This document shows, piece after piece, positions 9,591 to 19,691 of a stretch of 20,554 nucleotides of DNA. The DNA comes from Smittium mucronatum (taxonomy: Eukaryota > Kickxellomycota > Harpellomycetes > Harpellales > Legeriomycetaceae), in contig LSSL01001029.1 in NCBI GenBank assembly GCA_001953115.1, positions 19,740 through 40,293 of the forward strand, written 5' to 3'. Every line of letters begins with the position of its first letter. Position 1 is the first letter of the stretch. A program made the position numbers and the translations under genes. The notes below the pieces were generated by a model that saw only the letters and a program-made list of their open reading frames with translations, was not told the DNA's origin and made no database searches.

Positions 9591-10397
9591 ATGAGTCTAG
9601 TAATTGAAGATCGAAGAGCGGAACTGCTATCTTTGAAAAGCAAGCTACTTCAGCTTATCGATTCATACGATTACTTTATAAATTCCCTTCCCAACGTTCA
9701 TCAGCAATCGCAGAATGGCATAGTTGAAGCCTTTCCAGAACCAAATTGGCTTGATATATTCTCAAAATTTAACATCTTGGCAGCAAAGTACTCCATTCTT
9801 GTAGAGGATATAGGCAAAGCTCAAAAGCAGCTTTTGAGTAAGGTTGTAGTATTTCCCGGGAGAGGTGTGTTTGAATCGGCCTTAAACGTCGACAGAGATG
9901 GTACTCTTGATAGTAAAAATGGGGGGCAGGAATCCCTAAATAGAAAAGATCCTGAAAATCAAACACCTGGCCAAAGCACATCTACATTTTCCAACGATAT
10001 CTCATCCAAGGAAGGTTTGCAACAACACCAGCAGTTTTTGCAATTGCAGCAACAGCGAATATCGGTGCTTCTTAGGACAAAACTGACTCCCAAATTAGAA
10101 AAAGCGGAAAAAATGATATTTGACAAAATAATGCTTACTCATAAGAACATGAATAGCAACGGTTCCGAATACAGTAATCTTAACATTAACGGTCTAGCTC
10201 ATGATATTTCAAGTGTTAGGTATTGGAAAAATCTGGCAGAGCTACACGATGTTTTGTGTCTAAGTGCCTCTCAGAGACTTGCTAAAACCAGTCACGAAGA
10301 TAAATCAAAATCAGTAAACCCCGAGGTAGGTAAAGAGACAGGAGCTCCTCTAGAGTCCATTGTGTCATTTCTATATTCGGGACAGTTAAATGGATGA
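9591..10397 (+). CDS. MED8: Mediator of RNA polymerase II transcription subunit 8
   Basis: A subunit of the Mediator head module, the nuclear complex that links transcription factors to RNA polymerase II. The 268-residue protein has the family layout. Residues 1-30 form an N-terminal helix rich in Leu and charged residues. A block around 50-92 (PNWLDIFSKFNILAAKYSIL, then LLSKVVVFPG) matches the Med8 core, where a WxxxxxxF helix is followed by a hydrophobic strand and Pro. A low-complexity linker (about 95-140) leads to a Gln-rich segment (144-155) and the motif LLRTKLTPKLEK (160-171), a recognisable Med8 signature, and then a further helix. The length is close to that of animal and fungal homologues. 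The reading frame is intact without introns, and base composition is richer in GC than the flanks. The gene converges on the RhoGAP gene. AT-rich sequence with AATAAA at 10506 could serve 3' processing. The assignment rests on remembered family motifs. Confidence 0.85.
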   Translation: MSLVIEDRRAELLSLKSKLLQLIDSYDYFINSLPNVHQQSQNGIVEAFPEPNWLDIFSKFNILAAKYSILVEDIGKAQKQLLSKVVVFPGRGVFESALNVDRDGTLDSKNGGQESLNRKDPENQTPGQSTSTFSNDISSKEGLQQHQQFLQLQQQRISVLLRTKLTPKLEKAEKMIFDKIMLTHKNMNSNGSEYSNLNINGLAHDISSVRYWKNLAELHDVLCLSASQRLAKTSHEDKSKSVNPEVGKETGAPLESIVSFLYSGQLNG

Positions 10398-10627
10398 GTG
10401 GCTTTTTAGATGCGTTTTTAGCATAAGCCCTTTATAAATAATGCTTCCATAATCTATTTATAATAAAAATCGAGCATATTCTAGCTTCACTTTCTTATAA
10501 AAGTGAAATAAATAACAGCTTGATGTATTATAAAGTATTGAGAGAAAATATATATGTTCACAACTTGTGAAAATATGGATATTATTTGAAAAACTAAAAA
10601 TTCTATTGCTAAAAAAAAAAAAGTGAA
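10398..10627. other. Shared 3' intergenic region between convergent genes
   Basis: A 230-bp AT-rich spacer holds the 3' ends of both host genes. AATAAA and ATAAA-like signals occur on the plus strand at about 10458-10510. An A-run at 10610-10622 abuts the end of the minus-strand gene. Overlapping transcripts are possible. Confidence 0.5.
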
Positions 10628-12016
10628 TTACTCTCTGAAAATGTTAAGTTGCTGTTCCAAGGCTAAAACCATATTGTGCACCAAGGTCTCGCAATGGATG
10701 TGCTTTACTTTGAGGATTGTGTTGATTTCAGAACCGAAAATAAGATAGAAATACTGGATCATGATCTGGACAACTGAGCCAGCAGACGGGAGAGAGGGAG
10801 AAACTGTAACAGTATCAAAATATGGTACTGGGCCGTCATCGTACTTTCCAATCAATATGGGACCCCAGATCTTGGCAAGATTGAATGAGCTCATGTTGTT
10901 CTGCTCAGAGTTCTGAGCAATGTCACTGAGGAGGCAAAACAAATGGGCTAGTAATTGCCGGTCACAAGAGGGAAGAAGAGGCAGGACCTTTGATTTAACA
11001 AAAGCAATTCGCTTCTTTTCAAGATGTAAAGAAACTGAGACATCAGACAATTCAGCCATGGAATTGGGGAGAGGCAGTTGAGTGAACACCTCGACCAACT
11101 CGTGAGAAAAAATGGGAGAATTGAGTTCATAAAAAAACAATTTCAGCAAACAAGCAGCAATGTTGACATCATTAGGAATAGCCAAAAACTCAGGGGAATT
11201 GTGGTCCTTAGCGTAAAGGAGCTGGGTTTTGAGTTTAGCATCTGTTATGTTAACCTCGCTAGGAAGATGTTGGAATACACCTTGAGTATATGTTCCAGTG
11301 CTATGGAGCTGCAGTAGCCAGTTAATTAAAGGAATTGGCAATGTATAAATACCAGAAGATAGATTTTTAGAAAGGATGTTTGAGGTATTGGAGCCAAACA
11401 ATCTTTGTTCAATAGGGATTTGATCGCAGAGGGCTTTCGCCTCAGAGAAAGATGGAGTGAAAGCAGCAGCAGGCTTATGCTGGTGGTCAAGATTCTTATT
11501 CTCAGCAGGCTGAAGAACATCCATTTTGGATAAAGGTACAAGAGACTTCAGTTGCTCGATGGAATCGACATAAACCAATTTAGAATAAAATTTACTAGAG
11601 ATGATAGGAGCAAAAGTATTCAGGAGCAATTTGGTCCAGGTGGAGGGGTAGACAATATAGAATTTTTTCAGATTCTTTTTGTATTTCCTGTCAAGGGAAT
11701 AGTAAGCAGAAATTATCCATTGCCAACTAGGCTTATGGAGATTAGGGCTCGCAAAATAAACCACAACATAATCATTATTAACGACGGCAGCAGTTTTCTT
11801 TTTGATGTTTGCAAGTAGGGAATCGTAATTGACAGTTTTAGGGTCGGGAAGGCAATCATCAGAAAAAACGATAATTGGAAGAGTTTCAGAATCAAGACCG
11901 GCGCAATATAAAAGGCCCTTCTTAACATTATCGCCGAAATCTCCGTCAGCGATCTCGATAGGAAAACCTCGGGATCTAGCTTCTTCCATAATTTTGGATT
12001 TGGTGGATACAGTCAT
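10628..12016 (-). CDS. CRAL-TRIO (BCH) plus RhoGAP-like protein, catalytic residues missing
   Basis: A 462-residue homologue of the p50RhoGAP/ARHGAP1 family, which couples a Sec14-like lipid or partner-binding domain to a Rho GTPase-activating domain. Residues about 75-165 form the CRAL-TRIO_2/BCH domain: VVVYFASPNLHKPSWQW, then LDRKYKKNLKKFYIVYP and FYSKLVYVDSIEQL, very close to the ARHGAP1 pattern. Residues about 205-430 form the RhoGAP fold: LPIPLINWL, TQGVFQHLPS, ACLLKLFFYELNSPIF, FNLAKIWGPILIG. The arginine finger (GIFRR in active GAPs) is Gln249, the conserved Arg after the catalytic Lys is Tyr296, and the conserved Asn of GPN is Ile387. Lys292 is kept. The domain may therefore bind Rho without stimulating GTP hydrolysis. 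The fungal Ecm25 protein has a comparable architecture. The ATG at 12016 has A at -3. No introns were seen. Confidence 0.9.
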   Translation of the reverse strand: MTVSTKSKIMEEARSRGFPIEIADGDFGDNVKKGLLYCAGLDSETLPIIVFSDDCLPDPKTVNYDSLLANIKKKTAAVVNNDYVVVYFASPNLHKPSWQWIISAYYSLDRKYKKNLKKFYIVYPSTWTKLLLNTFAPIISSKFYSKLVYVDSIEQLKSLVPLSKMDVLQPAENKNLDHQHKPAAAFTPSFSEAKALCDQIPIEQRLFGSNTSNILSKNLSSGIYTLPIPLINWLLQLHSTGTYTQGVFQHLPSEVNITDAKLKTQLLYAKDHNSPEFLAIPNDVNIAACLLKLFFYELNSPIFSHELVEVFTQLPLPNSMAELSDVSVSLHLEKKRIAFVKSKVLPLLPSCDRQLLAHLFCLLSDIAQNSEQNNMSSFNLAKIWGPILIGKYDDGPVPYFDTVTVSPSLPSAGSVVQIMIQYFYLIFGSEINTILKVKHIHCETLVHNMVLALEQQLNIFRE

Positions 12017-12065
12017 TTTCGAATATATAGAATGTCTATGGGAAAAGACAGCAAAAAGCTATTAA

Positions 12066-14511
12066 AGTAACACTCAATAGAAAGATTAGCGACAAATTCA
12101 AAAATACAATATTATTGAGATAATAACGGAGACACAAAGGCTTTACTATTTATAGCAATTTTATAAACAGAAATTATCTTTATTAAGTACAAAATTTCCA
12201 AACTTGCTTACAAGCCAAATGAGGCCATTGTCATTTTCTTAGTCTAATTACATTGGATCTAATCTTCCCTAAAATCCTGTGTAATAGTATAAAGGGACAA
12301 TTGTCAACAGATATATTGGCCTATCCAGTTAATCATGAGTTGACGAGGGAAATTGTTTGAATGCATGGAAGAATTTCGCCCGCTATTAGCAAATAGAACG
12401 TTCCTGTCATATCCCTTTCAAAGCCAAATTGACCAAAATGACACAGCTTTATGCATTATGGGTTATTAGCCTCTGACAGGCCTTAATTTTTCTATAGCTC
12501 TCATTTGCCATTTTATCACTCCCCATTTGGTAATTAGCAATTCAAAGAATCGCCAATAATTAAAAAAAATTTACACTAAAAAAAATTGAATGCATTTTTG
12601 CATCATTTTGCAATGCCGGTTTATGGTGGATAAACCTACTGGTTATTGTAAAAATGACAAGCAAAAAACATACTCTCACTCGCTAAAATTTTCAGAGCTC
12701 ATTATGCAAACTGGAGCAATTGGACTAATTAAAACTGATTGTATCCTATTCATAATATAGGTTACCATTGGTTGATAATTGGTTACACGAAACATCAGTG
12801 AGGGACAAAATGCTAATTAGGTAAAAAGAGTATATTGTTGGAAAACATTTTTAATCAACAGAAAAGGCGCAGGATTGGCCAAGGATGTGAATAAGGCCAA
12901 AAATACTTGATCACATAGCTAATAAAATCCAACAAAAAACAAGCTCAGCACATGACACTCGACAAATGTTGATGGGTTTGTAAGTTTGAGGAGAAAAAAT
13001 TCAGTCATTGATGTATCCCAGATTACAGCGTGATTGACTCAGCTTTTTATTCTTAAAAGCATATGGCAGAATGGGATCCTAAACAAATAAAACACAGGCC
13101 TAGCAAAATCAAAGGCCGGTATCATATGAAAAACTAGGGATTGATGGACAGCAGCTGTAGCCAGTTTTATGTACGGTGAAAGCTGTGGATATTCTAGAAC
13201 TCTACGAGATATTTATTTGAATCACTATACTCCTTATGTTCAGAAATATAACACCCCTACCCTTTTGGGTCTTTTATTGTCCCTAGGCCCTAAAATTTGT
13301 GCTTGAACACTTTGATGTTTATTCTGATTTGCTTGGAAATACTGTATATTAGCGATGTGCTATTGGTTTCGTTCTTTTTATCACTTGATTTTATGCAGTT
13401 TTGGTGTCACAATTAAACACATCAAGCGCCACAGCCATTGGAAGAGCAAAGAACCATTTTAACAAAAATCCAAGTTAAAATATCAAAGCTTTTTATTTAG
13501 AAACTGAATATTTTTAGCCGATACCCTTATCACTGGAGAAAATTTTGGAAAGATGCAAATAAAAATGATAACAAAGCTCGTCCTGTCTTATGATCGAAGA
13601 AGTGATGAAATGAGCCATTCAAAAATACAAATATAATCACTAATACCCTTGAGTAATATATTAGGCACCTGGAGACTGAATTTACAGGTGGAAACAATGC
13701 TATAAGGTTAACAACCTACTAGTTATAACCTGATATATAAATATGATCAGCTAGTAAACTATTTTTAAATCATATTTATTCACTATGGAGTGTTATAGGC
13801 AGGATGTATATATATGTTAAATTTTTTTTAAAATGGGGGTTTTCTCAAGGAATTCTATAATACAGATGTGTGATGAATGACCTACAAAAAATCTTGCTTT
13901 AAAAATTAACCTTTCCATCTTCCAAACCAATCTGTAGCTCTGGAAACCTATAAACTGGCTGATTTTACCAATAAAATTTCCGATGTAAAAAAATTGTTTT
14001 TTATATAGCTAGAGGTATGGCCAATCAATTGTGAGTATTGGGAATTAAACTATCTTTATACAACCATTGAGCTAAAACCGTGGTCTACCTTCAAGTCTTC
14101 AGCCCTAAAAGGATTAATTTGGTCAAGGCCAAAAAAATAGAAAACTGGTACTTTTAGCCTAGGTCAAATATCCGACGTTTTGCATCTATGTGGTTATCAT
14201 ATGGAAAGCGATTGATTGCCCAAATGGGACCTTTCATTATTAGCAAAAACACAAATGGGTCTCATATATTTTTAAGAGCTAAAAAAAAAAAAGATCGATA
14301 ATGTAATTTGCCTTTAACTATTATAAGACTTTTGATCATAGTTGGATCAGTCAAATTAAATTAAACTGGAAAAAAATCGACATATTGAGAGATGAGTAAA
14401 TTTTTAGGGACAAAAGATCAGAAAGTGTATTTCTTAACCCAAATTTTTACACCACTTATCTCTTTCAGCCTACATTATTTTTCACATATTATTTCGCAAT
14501 GATATTTTTAA
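12066..14511. other. Intergenic DNA without recognised genes
   Basis: There are about 2.4 kb with no ORF of 60 codons and no transposon motif. The first few hundred bases presumably hold the promoter of the minus-strand RhoGAP gene. Composition looks less AT-extreme than 17-20 kb. A C-box-like TGATGA (near 13871) and a later CTGA were examined, but no closing stem was found. Confidence 0.5.
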
Positions 14512-14570
14512 TTATCAATTGTGAGATTTGTATTACGGAATTTTATTGCAAGATTTATCAATTGTGAGAT
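14512..14570 (-). mobile_element. Stub retroposon copy with 16-bp target-site duplication
   Basis: Identical 16-bp direct repeats, TTATCAATTGTGAGAT, lie at 14512-14527 and 14555-14570. They flank a 27-bp insert (14528-14554). On the minus strand the insert reads ATCTTGCAATAAAATTCC followed by GTAATACAA. This is the extreme 3' end of the long copies at 16046 and 19952, including AATAAA. It fits a severely 5'-truncated target-primed insertion whose A tail has shrunk to two A's. Confidence 0.7.
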
Positions 14571-14761
14571 CACGCCAAAAAAAAACAGCGCAAATTTTTT
14601 CGCCAGTGGATTCTCTCAAATAAACACCTTCTTTTTTTGGCTTTGATATTGGATGATTGATTAATTGTTACGCTTTCGCTTTATAATAATTTCATGAAAA
14701 GAGGCACCAATTACGTGCAGCAACCATTTACTAGCGTTAAAAGTCTCATTGTTGCAACTTC

Positions 14762-14860
14762 CAATCTATTTTTTTTTATCAAGGAATTGTAATTTTCAAT
14801 CTATATATTTTTATATCAAGGAATTTTAGCTCCAATTGATTTTTTTTTTCATACATAAAA
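14762..14860. repeat. Degenerate tandem repeat, period 35 bp
   Basis: Units start with CAAT at 14762, 14797 and 14832. The first two units share CAATCTAT, a T-rich run and TATCAAGGAATT (14777-14788 and 14814-14825). The third keeps only CAAT and the T-run. TATCAAGGAATT is one base different from TATCACGGAATT at the tail end of the retroposon copy at 16046. Confidence 0.55.
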
Positions 14861-15849
14861 TCTATTCGCATTGTGTAAATATTATTGGGAACAGATTAGG
14901 CTTGAAGATAATCAAGATCACATTACCTATTTCCCATTAATACCTGGAATCTCAATTTTGGTTGGCTAATTTTCATTTTTACTTTTCAAATGATTATCTG
15001 GACCATGTTTCACAAAATGCATTCGCGTATCAGATTGCCTGGGCTCCCATCATTTTGGATACCCAATATCGTGACGATTATATGCTCAAATTACCAATTG
15101 GCTTAGATGGCATTTCGTCTATTTCGCATCCATCAGATTAATGCGACTAAATAGCAATTCTAATCGGCGTGATTCGGAAAAATAAATTTTTTGCTGTTAA
15201 ATGACGATTTTAATTATGATTGCTATTGATTAAATAATGCTATATTATTATTCCTGAAACAACACTATATATACTCGAGGTCTGCTTATTGGACTTAGAT
15301 CTACCCCTCTAAAATCTACTGCTTCTGTTTATACTCAAAGTTTGAGTATTGTGCTAATTTAATTTCAAAATAATTTCTTGGTCGTCTCTAAGCATAAATT
15401 AACCTCTCCTTGATCATAAAGTACCCACCAATAAAATTTAGTGAAAATGTATTGAATTCCTATTTTTGTATTTTAGAATCATTCATTCGATGATAGGCAA
15501 AATAACCTAATAACAAGGGCTATTTTTCATTGGATTGATTTTATTGACCAAAAAAAGATGGTCATTTTTGTACCACTGGTCCATAGAGGAGTAATATAAA
15601 GCTTTTTACACTAGAGTAAAGAAACCGTTGTATTAGAAAAAACAAGAAAACCACCAATTACTCATTTTTGAACCCCCTTTCAAAATCTCTGCCATTAATC
15701 ACAATAAAATGGCGGCGTAACCCTTTTATCCAAAGCGTCTCCAAATAACGCCCTAAACCTTTTCATTGTCTAAGTTTCTTTTTTCAGAAATTATAGCTAT
15801 TCCCAAATAAAATTCTCGAAAAAACAAAAAAAAAACATTACATAGTCGA

Positions 15850-15957
15850 TGACGTATCTGTTATCGATCGATACATGCAATAAATAAAAAAAAAGAAAAC
15901 TTATACTGAAGGGTGCAGAAAATCGTATTGCAGTTGCGTGTCAGATATGTTACGTCA
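15850..15957. repeat. Imperfect inverted repeat, 108 bp, possible MITE
   Basis: The left end reads TGACGTATCTG and, further in, TGCAAT (to 15881). The right end reads ATTGCA (15927) and closes with CAGATATGTTACGTCA at 15957, which is the left end inverted with a three-base gap. The centre is A-rich. No flanking duplication was evident. Confidence 0.4.
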
Positions 15958-16045
15958 CCAAGTTCATTAACCCTATTTCATAAATTGCATAAAGTACCAA
16001 ACTGGGTTTGTGGTTTAATCCGAGCTTAATTCTTTATTCTTCCTC

Positions 16046-16330
16046 TTTTTTTTTGTATCACGGAATTTTATTGTTAGATAACGTCATTAAAAACTATTCT
16101 AAAAAAATATGAAAAAAGAAAAAGACGTATAGAAAAGACTATTATCCTAACTACAATAAGCTCCTCTGCCGGACTACCTACTGCGTACCTACGGGAAAGG
16201 GGTGCAATCCGCCAACCGAAAGACCCCCCCTGGTATTGCTTCATGTAAGTGTATGACTGAGGTTAAATGCAGTCAAGAGTTAAGCTCTTTGTCAACGAAA
16301 AATAGTTCGTTGAAGCTATTGAGATCCTAG
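16046..16330 (-). mobile_element. Retroposon family copy R1
   Basis: It is alignable by eye, mostly at well above 80% identity, with 19952-20237. Plus-strand flanks left of the T-run differ between the two copies, so the T-run is a true element end. On the minus strand this gives ...CAATAAAATTCCGTGATAC followed by nine A's, a poly(A) signal and tail. Two hairpins are conserved: TGACTG/CAGTCA (16254-16275) and TCAACGAA/TTCGTTGA (16292-16313). No coding region was recognised in the shared part. It could be the 3' UTR of a LINE or a SINE. Sequence of similar, higher GC content continues right to about 16585. Confidence 0.75.
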
Positions 16331-16585
16331 TCAGCGCCTAATTCTAACGGGATTAATAAAATTAGGCTCCTAACCAAACGTGGGTTTGATATACATTGCT
16401 TTTCTACAAATGGCTGTTAGAAGCTGAGATCCGTCTAACTGTTAAACGCTGGACATTTGCACTAGACTATGTCTCAGCTGTGCTAAACGATATGTTCCTC
16501 GTGTTTCGAGATGGTCCTCTTCTGGAATCGCTGTCTTCCGAATCGCTGTGCACTGTTTTCATTACTCTCAACCAAGAATAGTATA
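16331..16585. other. GC-richer segment adjoining R1, possible 5' continuation
   Basis: GC content is visibly higher than in the surroundings. The plus strand is open from 16396 to 16581 (61 codons, beginning MLFYKWLLEAE). The minus strand is open in places too, with pieces such as SDSEDSDSRRGPSRNTRNIS. Neither reading was recognised. If R1 is the 3' end of a longer retroelement, this would be its next 5' portion on the minus strand. A plus-strand mini-gene cannot be excluded but is unsupported. Confidence 0.35.
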
Positions 16586-17371
16586 ACGTTATGTGAAATT
16601 TTAGTTTAGTGTACTTCGAAAAGAACACTATTAAGTCCCTAAATCACGGCAAGGTATTTCACTCTTAGGAGGTTATTCCACCACCATTTCTAGTTGAATT
16701 TTCATATCAATTGCGCGATTATAATTGAAAGAATCTCTCAACTTGATTTTATTTTATGATTGATAGTAAAATTTTATTCTTAACATTAACTTTTTTTATT
16801 TTGTGTTGTCTCTATGTTGTAAAAAAAAGTTTATTGGCCTCTAACTCAATCTCACATATTTTTATCGATCTCTTTACCTTACTATATAATAGACAAGTGT
16901 TTCAGGTAAAAAGAAATATTAGCTTTGATTATGTAAAAATTTTAGACCAAAACACATATCTCATCATATTATACATTTATAACAACAAGAGTTTGCGAAT
17001 AGTTTTAATCAATCTATGTAGCCTTTTTTTTATCACCCAACTACATATCACCAAAAAAGGTTAATTATTAAAAAGTAAAAAACTATTAAACTAAGCTTTT
17101 TATATCTTTATACCGCCTTCCTTTGGTAAAATTCTTCAAAAATTATATTATAGATAACTACTCTCTATTATAGAGAAGATGAAATAATCGATTTTGGAAA
17201 TTTGGTTTAGCAAAAATAGTTGGGAATAAGGTGTGAAAATTCAGTGTAAGATATGTTCCATTAAAGCAACAGAGGGGAATGAATAGAATTTTTATTTCTT
17301 CTCATTAAATTATATCATTTTTACAGAATTTAGTAATTTTTAATTTTTTTAAATAAACTCATTAAAAAAAA
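16586..17371. other. AT-rich DNA without supported gene
   Basis: A 102-codon open frame (16756-17064, +) is hydrophobic and rich in Ile, Leu, Phe, Asn and Lys. That is what AT-rich noncoding sequence yields by chance, and no family was recognised. Confidence 0.4.
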
Positions 17372-17450
17372 TGAGGACCCACAGGAGAATTTAAACTCCT
17401 CGATCCGAGTCTGATGTTTTTTGGATTAATTTTTCGGTCAGTCGAAATTA
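17372..17450 (-). tRNA. Degenerate tRNA-like sequence (pseudo-tRNA)
   Basis: On the minus strand there is a D-arm-like TGACCGAAAAATTAATCC and an anticodon-arm-like CATCAGACTCGGATC. These precede a T-arm-like AGGAG/CTCCT stem around TTTAAATT and a tail, GTGGGTCCTCA. The order and spacing resemble a Leu/Ser-type tRNA. However, the 3' side of the anticodon stem does not pair, the T loop has eight bases, and the acceptor 5' strand matches poorly. It is probably a decayed tRNA or tRNA-derived fragment. Confidence 0.3.
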
Positions 17451-19691
17451 AGCGAGATTTTTTTTTTTAAAAAAAAAAAATTTTATTCTTTAATAAAATT
17501 TTAAAGGTATTTTCTTTAATTAACCTGTGAGATTATTCTGTCCCGTATTTATTTAAAAATTTCAAAAATAGTTTATTAATTTAAAGATTTAATCTATAAA
17601 TATGTAACACTTAAAAATCTGATTATTGGCTCTAAATAATTATATTACCCTAGATGGCTTAGGCTACTTAACTTTTAGAGGGCAGAATTAGGATATTACA
17701 TTTGTTAGCTATTCAATATTTATGTAAAGATACTAAAATTATAAATTTTCTTATTTCAATATAATCGAAAATGAAAAAAAAGAAAAAAAAAATTAAGACT
17801 GCAAAAAAACAATTGAAAAAATGAAATATAATTTAACACCTCAATAAAAAAGAATATATAATTAGATGATTTCGAAGGAAATAATATTCAATATTTAATT
17901 ATTTTTAAAATGATATTTTAATCTGAGAAATGTATCTTAACAAATTATAATTTTTATGTATAAGGTACTGATTATTTTAATAAATTATATATTCCTAAAT
18001 ATAAAATTTAAATAATATATAGAATAATAAATATAGAATTTCAAAATAATTCTATATTTTTGGTTGATTAAGATATGAAATTGAGTAAAAATAAAAAAAT
18101 TCGTATATTGAGCCTGTTTTTTAATAAGTAATTATCTTTTAGATAAAAATTATTATTTTCTTCGGATATATATCTACCAACACTAAATTGGATACCCATG
18201 ACCAAAATCTCACACCACCCAATAAAAATGATTTTGGTTTTTATTACTAAACAAAATTCAAAAAATTAATGGGACCTGATACTTATAATATATTTGGTTA
18301 ATTATCCCATAACCCACACTATATATGGATATTATTTTTGAATGTAATGGATACCATCATGACAATAAAAAGTCATATTTAAACTAAAATTATATTTAAA
18401 ATTTAGATAAGCTCCAAATATCGGCATTACTACCTTGAACATATATTTTTTTAGTTTCCAACCATTTTAATTTTTAACCAAACATATTTAAATTCGCCAG
18501 AAAAAAAAATCACACCAACCAACTTTCAGCTAAACGCTATATTTTTATCATTACTATATTTTTAATGGTCTAATTTTGAATTTATTCTGTTTTATTTTTA
18601 CAGCGCTAGATAAAATTTAAAACTCATATAATTTCATTATTTCTTCATTTATTTCAAAGTTTAGGTGAGAATATTAAATTTTTATCTTGTTTTGTTAATT
18701 ATTAATCATGAAAATTCAAATCAAGTGGCCGATAAAATTTGATAATATATATTGTAACATATTATAAGTGGTTTTATATTTTTTCAATATGTAAAAATAG
18801 TAGTATAAATGAAAAATCATTTTAAATCGTTTCTAAAAGCCAACATATTTATAATATAACATAGACTAATATACTAGTCATGCTCTTTTTGTGTTTTTGA
18901 ATAATACTGGTAGGAAACGGTTGCCAAGGTGATTAAACCTTGGTGTTATAATTTCTTTTTTTTATCATGGAAGTGGGAATTTCTTCCAATCAAATATGAG
19001 AAAATGGTGTAAATTGGTCGATTTTATTTTTAAAGGGGATATAAATATCAAAAAATGTCTTAAATTTATCAATATTAGTAATATTAAGTTTTAAAAACAT
19101 TATATTTTCTTTTCCTCTATCAACATTTAGTTTTTTTGTATATATTATGAAATATTTAATCAAATTTCCTAAAAAGGGTTAATTTCTACCTATTCAATTT
19201 ATGTTCAATTATAAAAAATTATACTTTTTAATGTGATAAAAAGAATGTTTTAGTGTTAATAACTTATAAATTATACATAAGTTTTTTTAAATTGATTTTT
19301 GGATTTTTCGGCATATATTTCAGCTGTAATAAAACAATAAATTACCTATAATGAGTTATTTAGGAAATATAAAACATTTTTACATTTCAGTAAATATATA
19401 TAAAAAAATCAATCAATTAAGAATTTATATATTAGTGCAGTTTTGTTTTTTTTTAAATTTTCTATTTATCAATCTTATATGCAACCTTTTTGTTAAATGG
19501 ATAATATTTTACATTTATTATCAAAAGATATAGATTTAAAAATTGCTTGGTTTTTTTTAACACCCTTAATTTCTATTAGATTAATTTAAAGGTTTTATTG
19601 AAAAAAAATGTTTAAAATCCGACCAGATAAAGCAAGAGGAGTATATTATTTGTAATATTGAAAAGTATTTAAGAAAATAGATTTGTCAAAA
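17451..19691. other. Very AT-rich DNA without recognised genes
   Basis: There are about 2.2 kb of A/T-dominated sequence with homopolymer runs. Its one open frame over 60 codons (19351-19533, +) has chance-like composition. One clean hairpin, CCAAGGT/ACCTTGG with a six-base loop, lies at 18924-18943. Nothing else was supported. Confidence 0.55.

Larger units (their letters stand above)
14571..16045. other. Intergenic DNA without recognised genes
   Basis: No ORF of note and no RNA gene were recognised. It contains a 35-bp period tandem repeat (14762 onward) and an inverted repeat (15850-15957), which are listed separately. The rest is unremarkable AT-rich sequence. Confidence 0.5.

Noticed and set aside
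11078..12065. Several plus- and minus-frame ORFs of 70-90 codons
   Set aside because: All overlap the well-supported CRAL-TRIO/RhoGAP gene in other frames.
13860..13975. C/D-box snoRNA candidate (TGATGA at about 13871, CTGA at about 13962)
   Set aside because: No terminal stem closes the boxes, and such short motifs are common by chance.
16135..16345. Group I intron or other ribozyme core in the R repeat (GGGAAAGGGGT resembles a P4 segment)
   Set aside because: The P, Q, R and S elements do not occur in consistent order, the second copy lacks the match, and the A-tailed end shows the element reads on the opposite strand.
16756..17064. 102-codon ORF
   Set aside because: Its composition is typical of AT-rich noncoding DNA, with no recognisable domain and no sign of a promoter or context.
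19351..19533. 60-codon ORF rich in Ile, Tyr, Lys, Asn and Phe
   Set aside because: Chance ORF in very AT-rich sequence.
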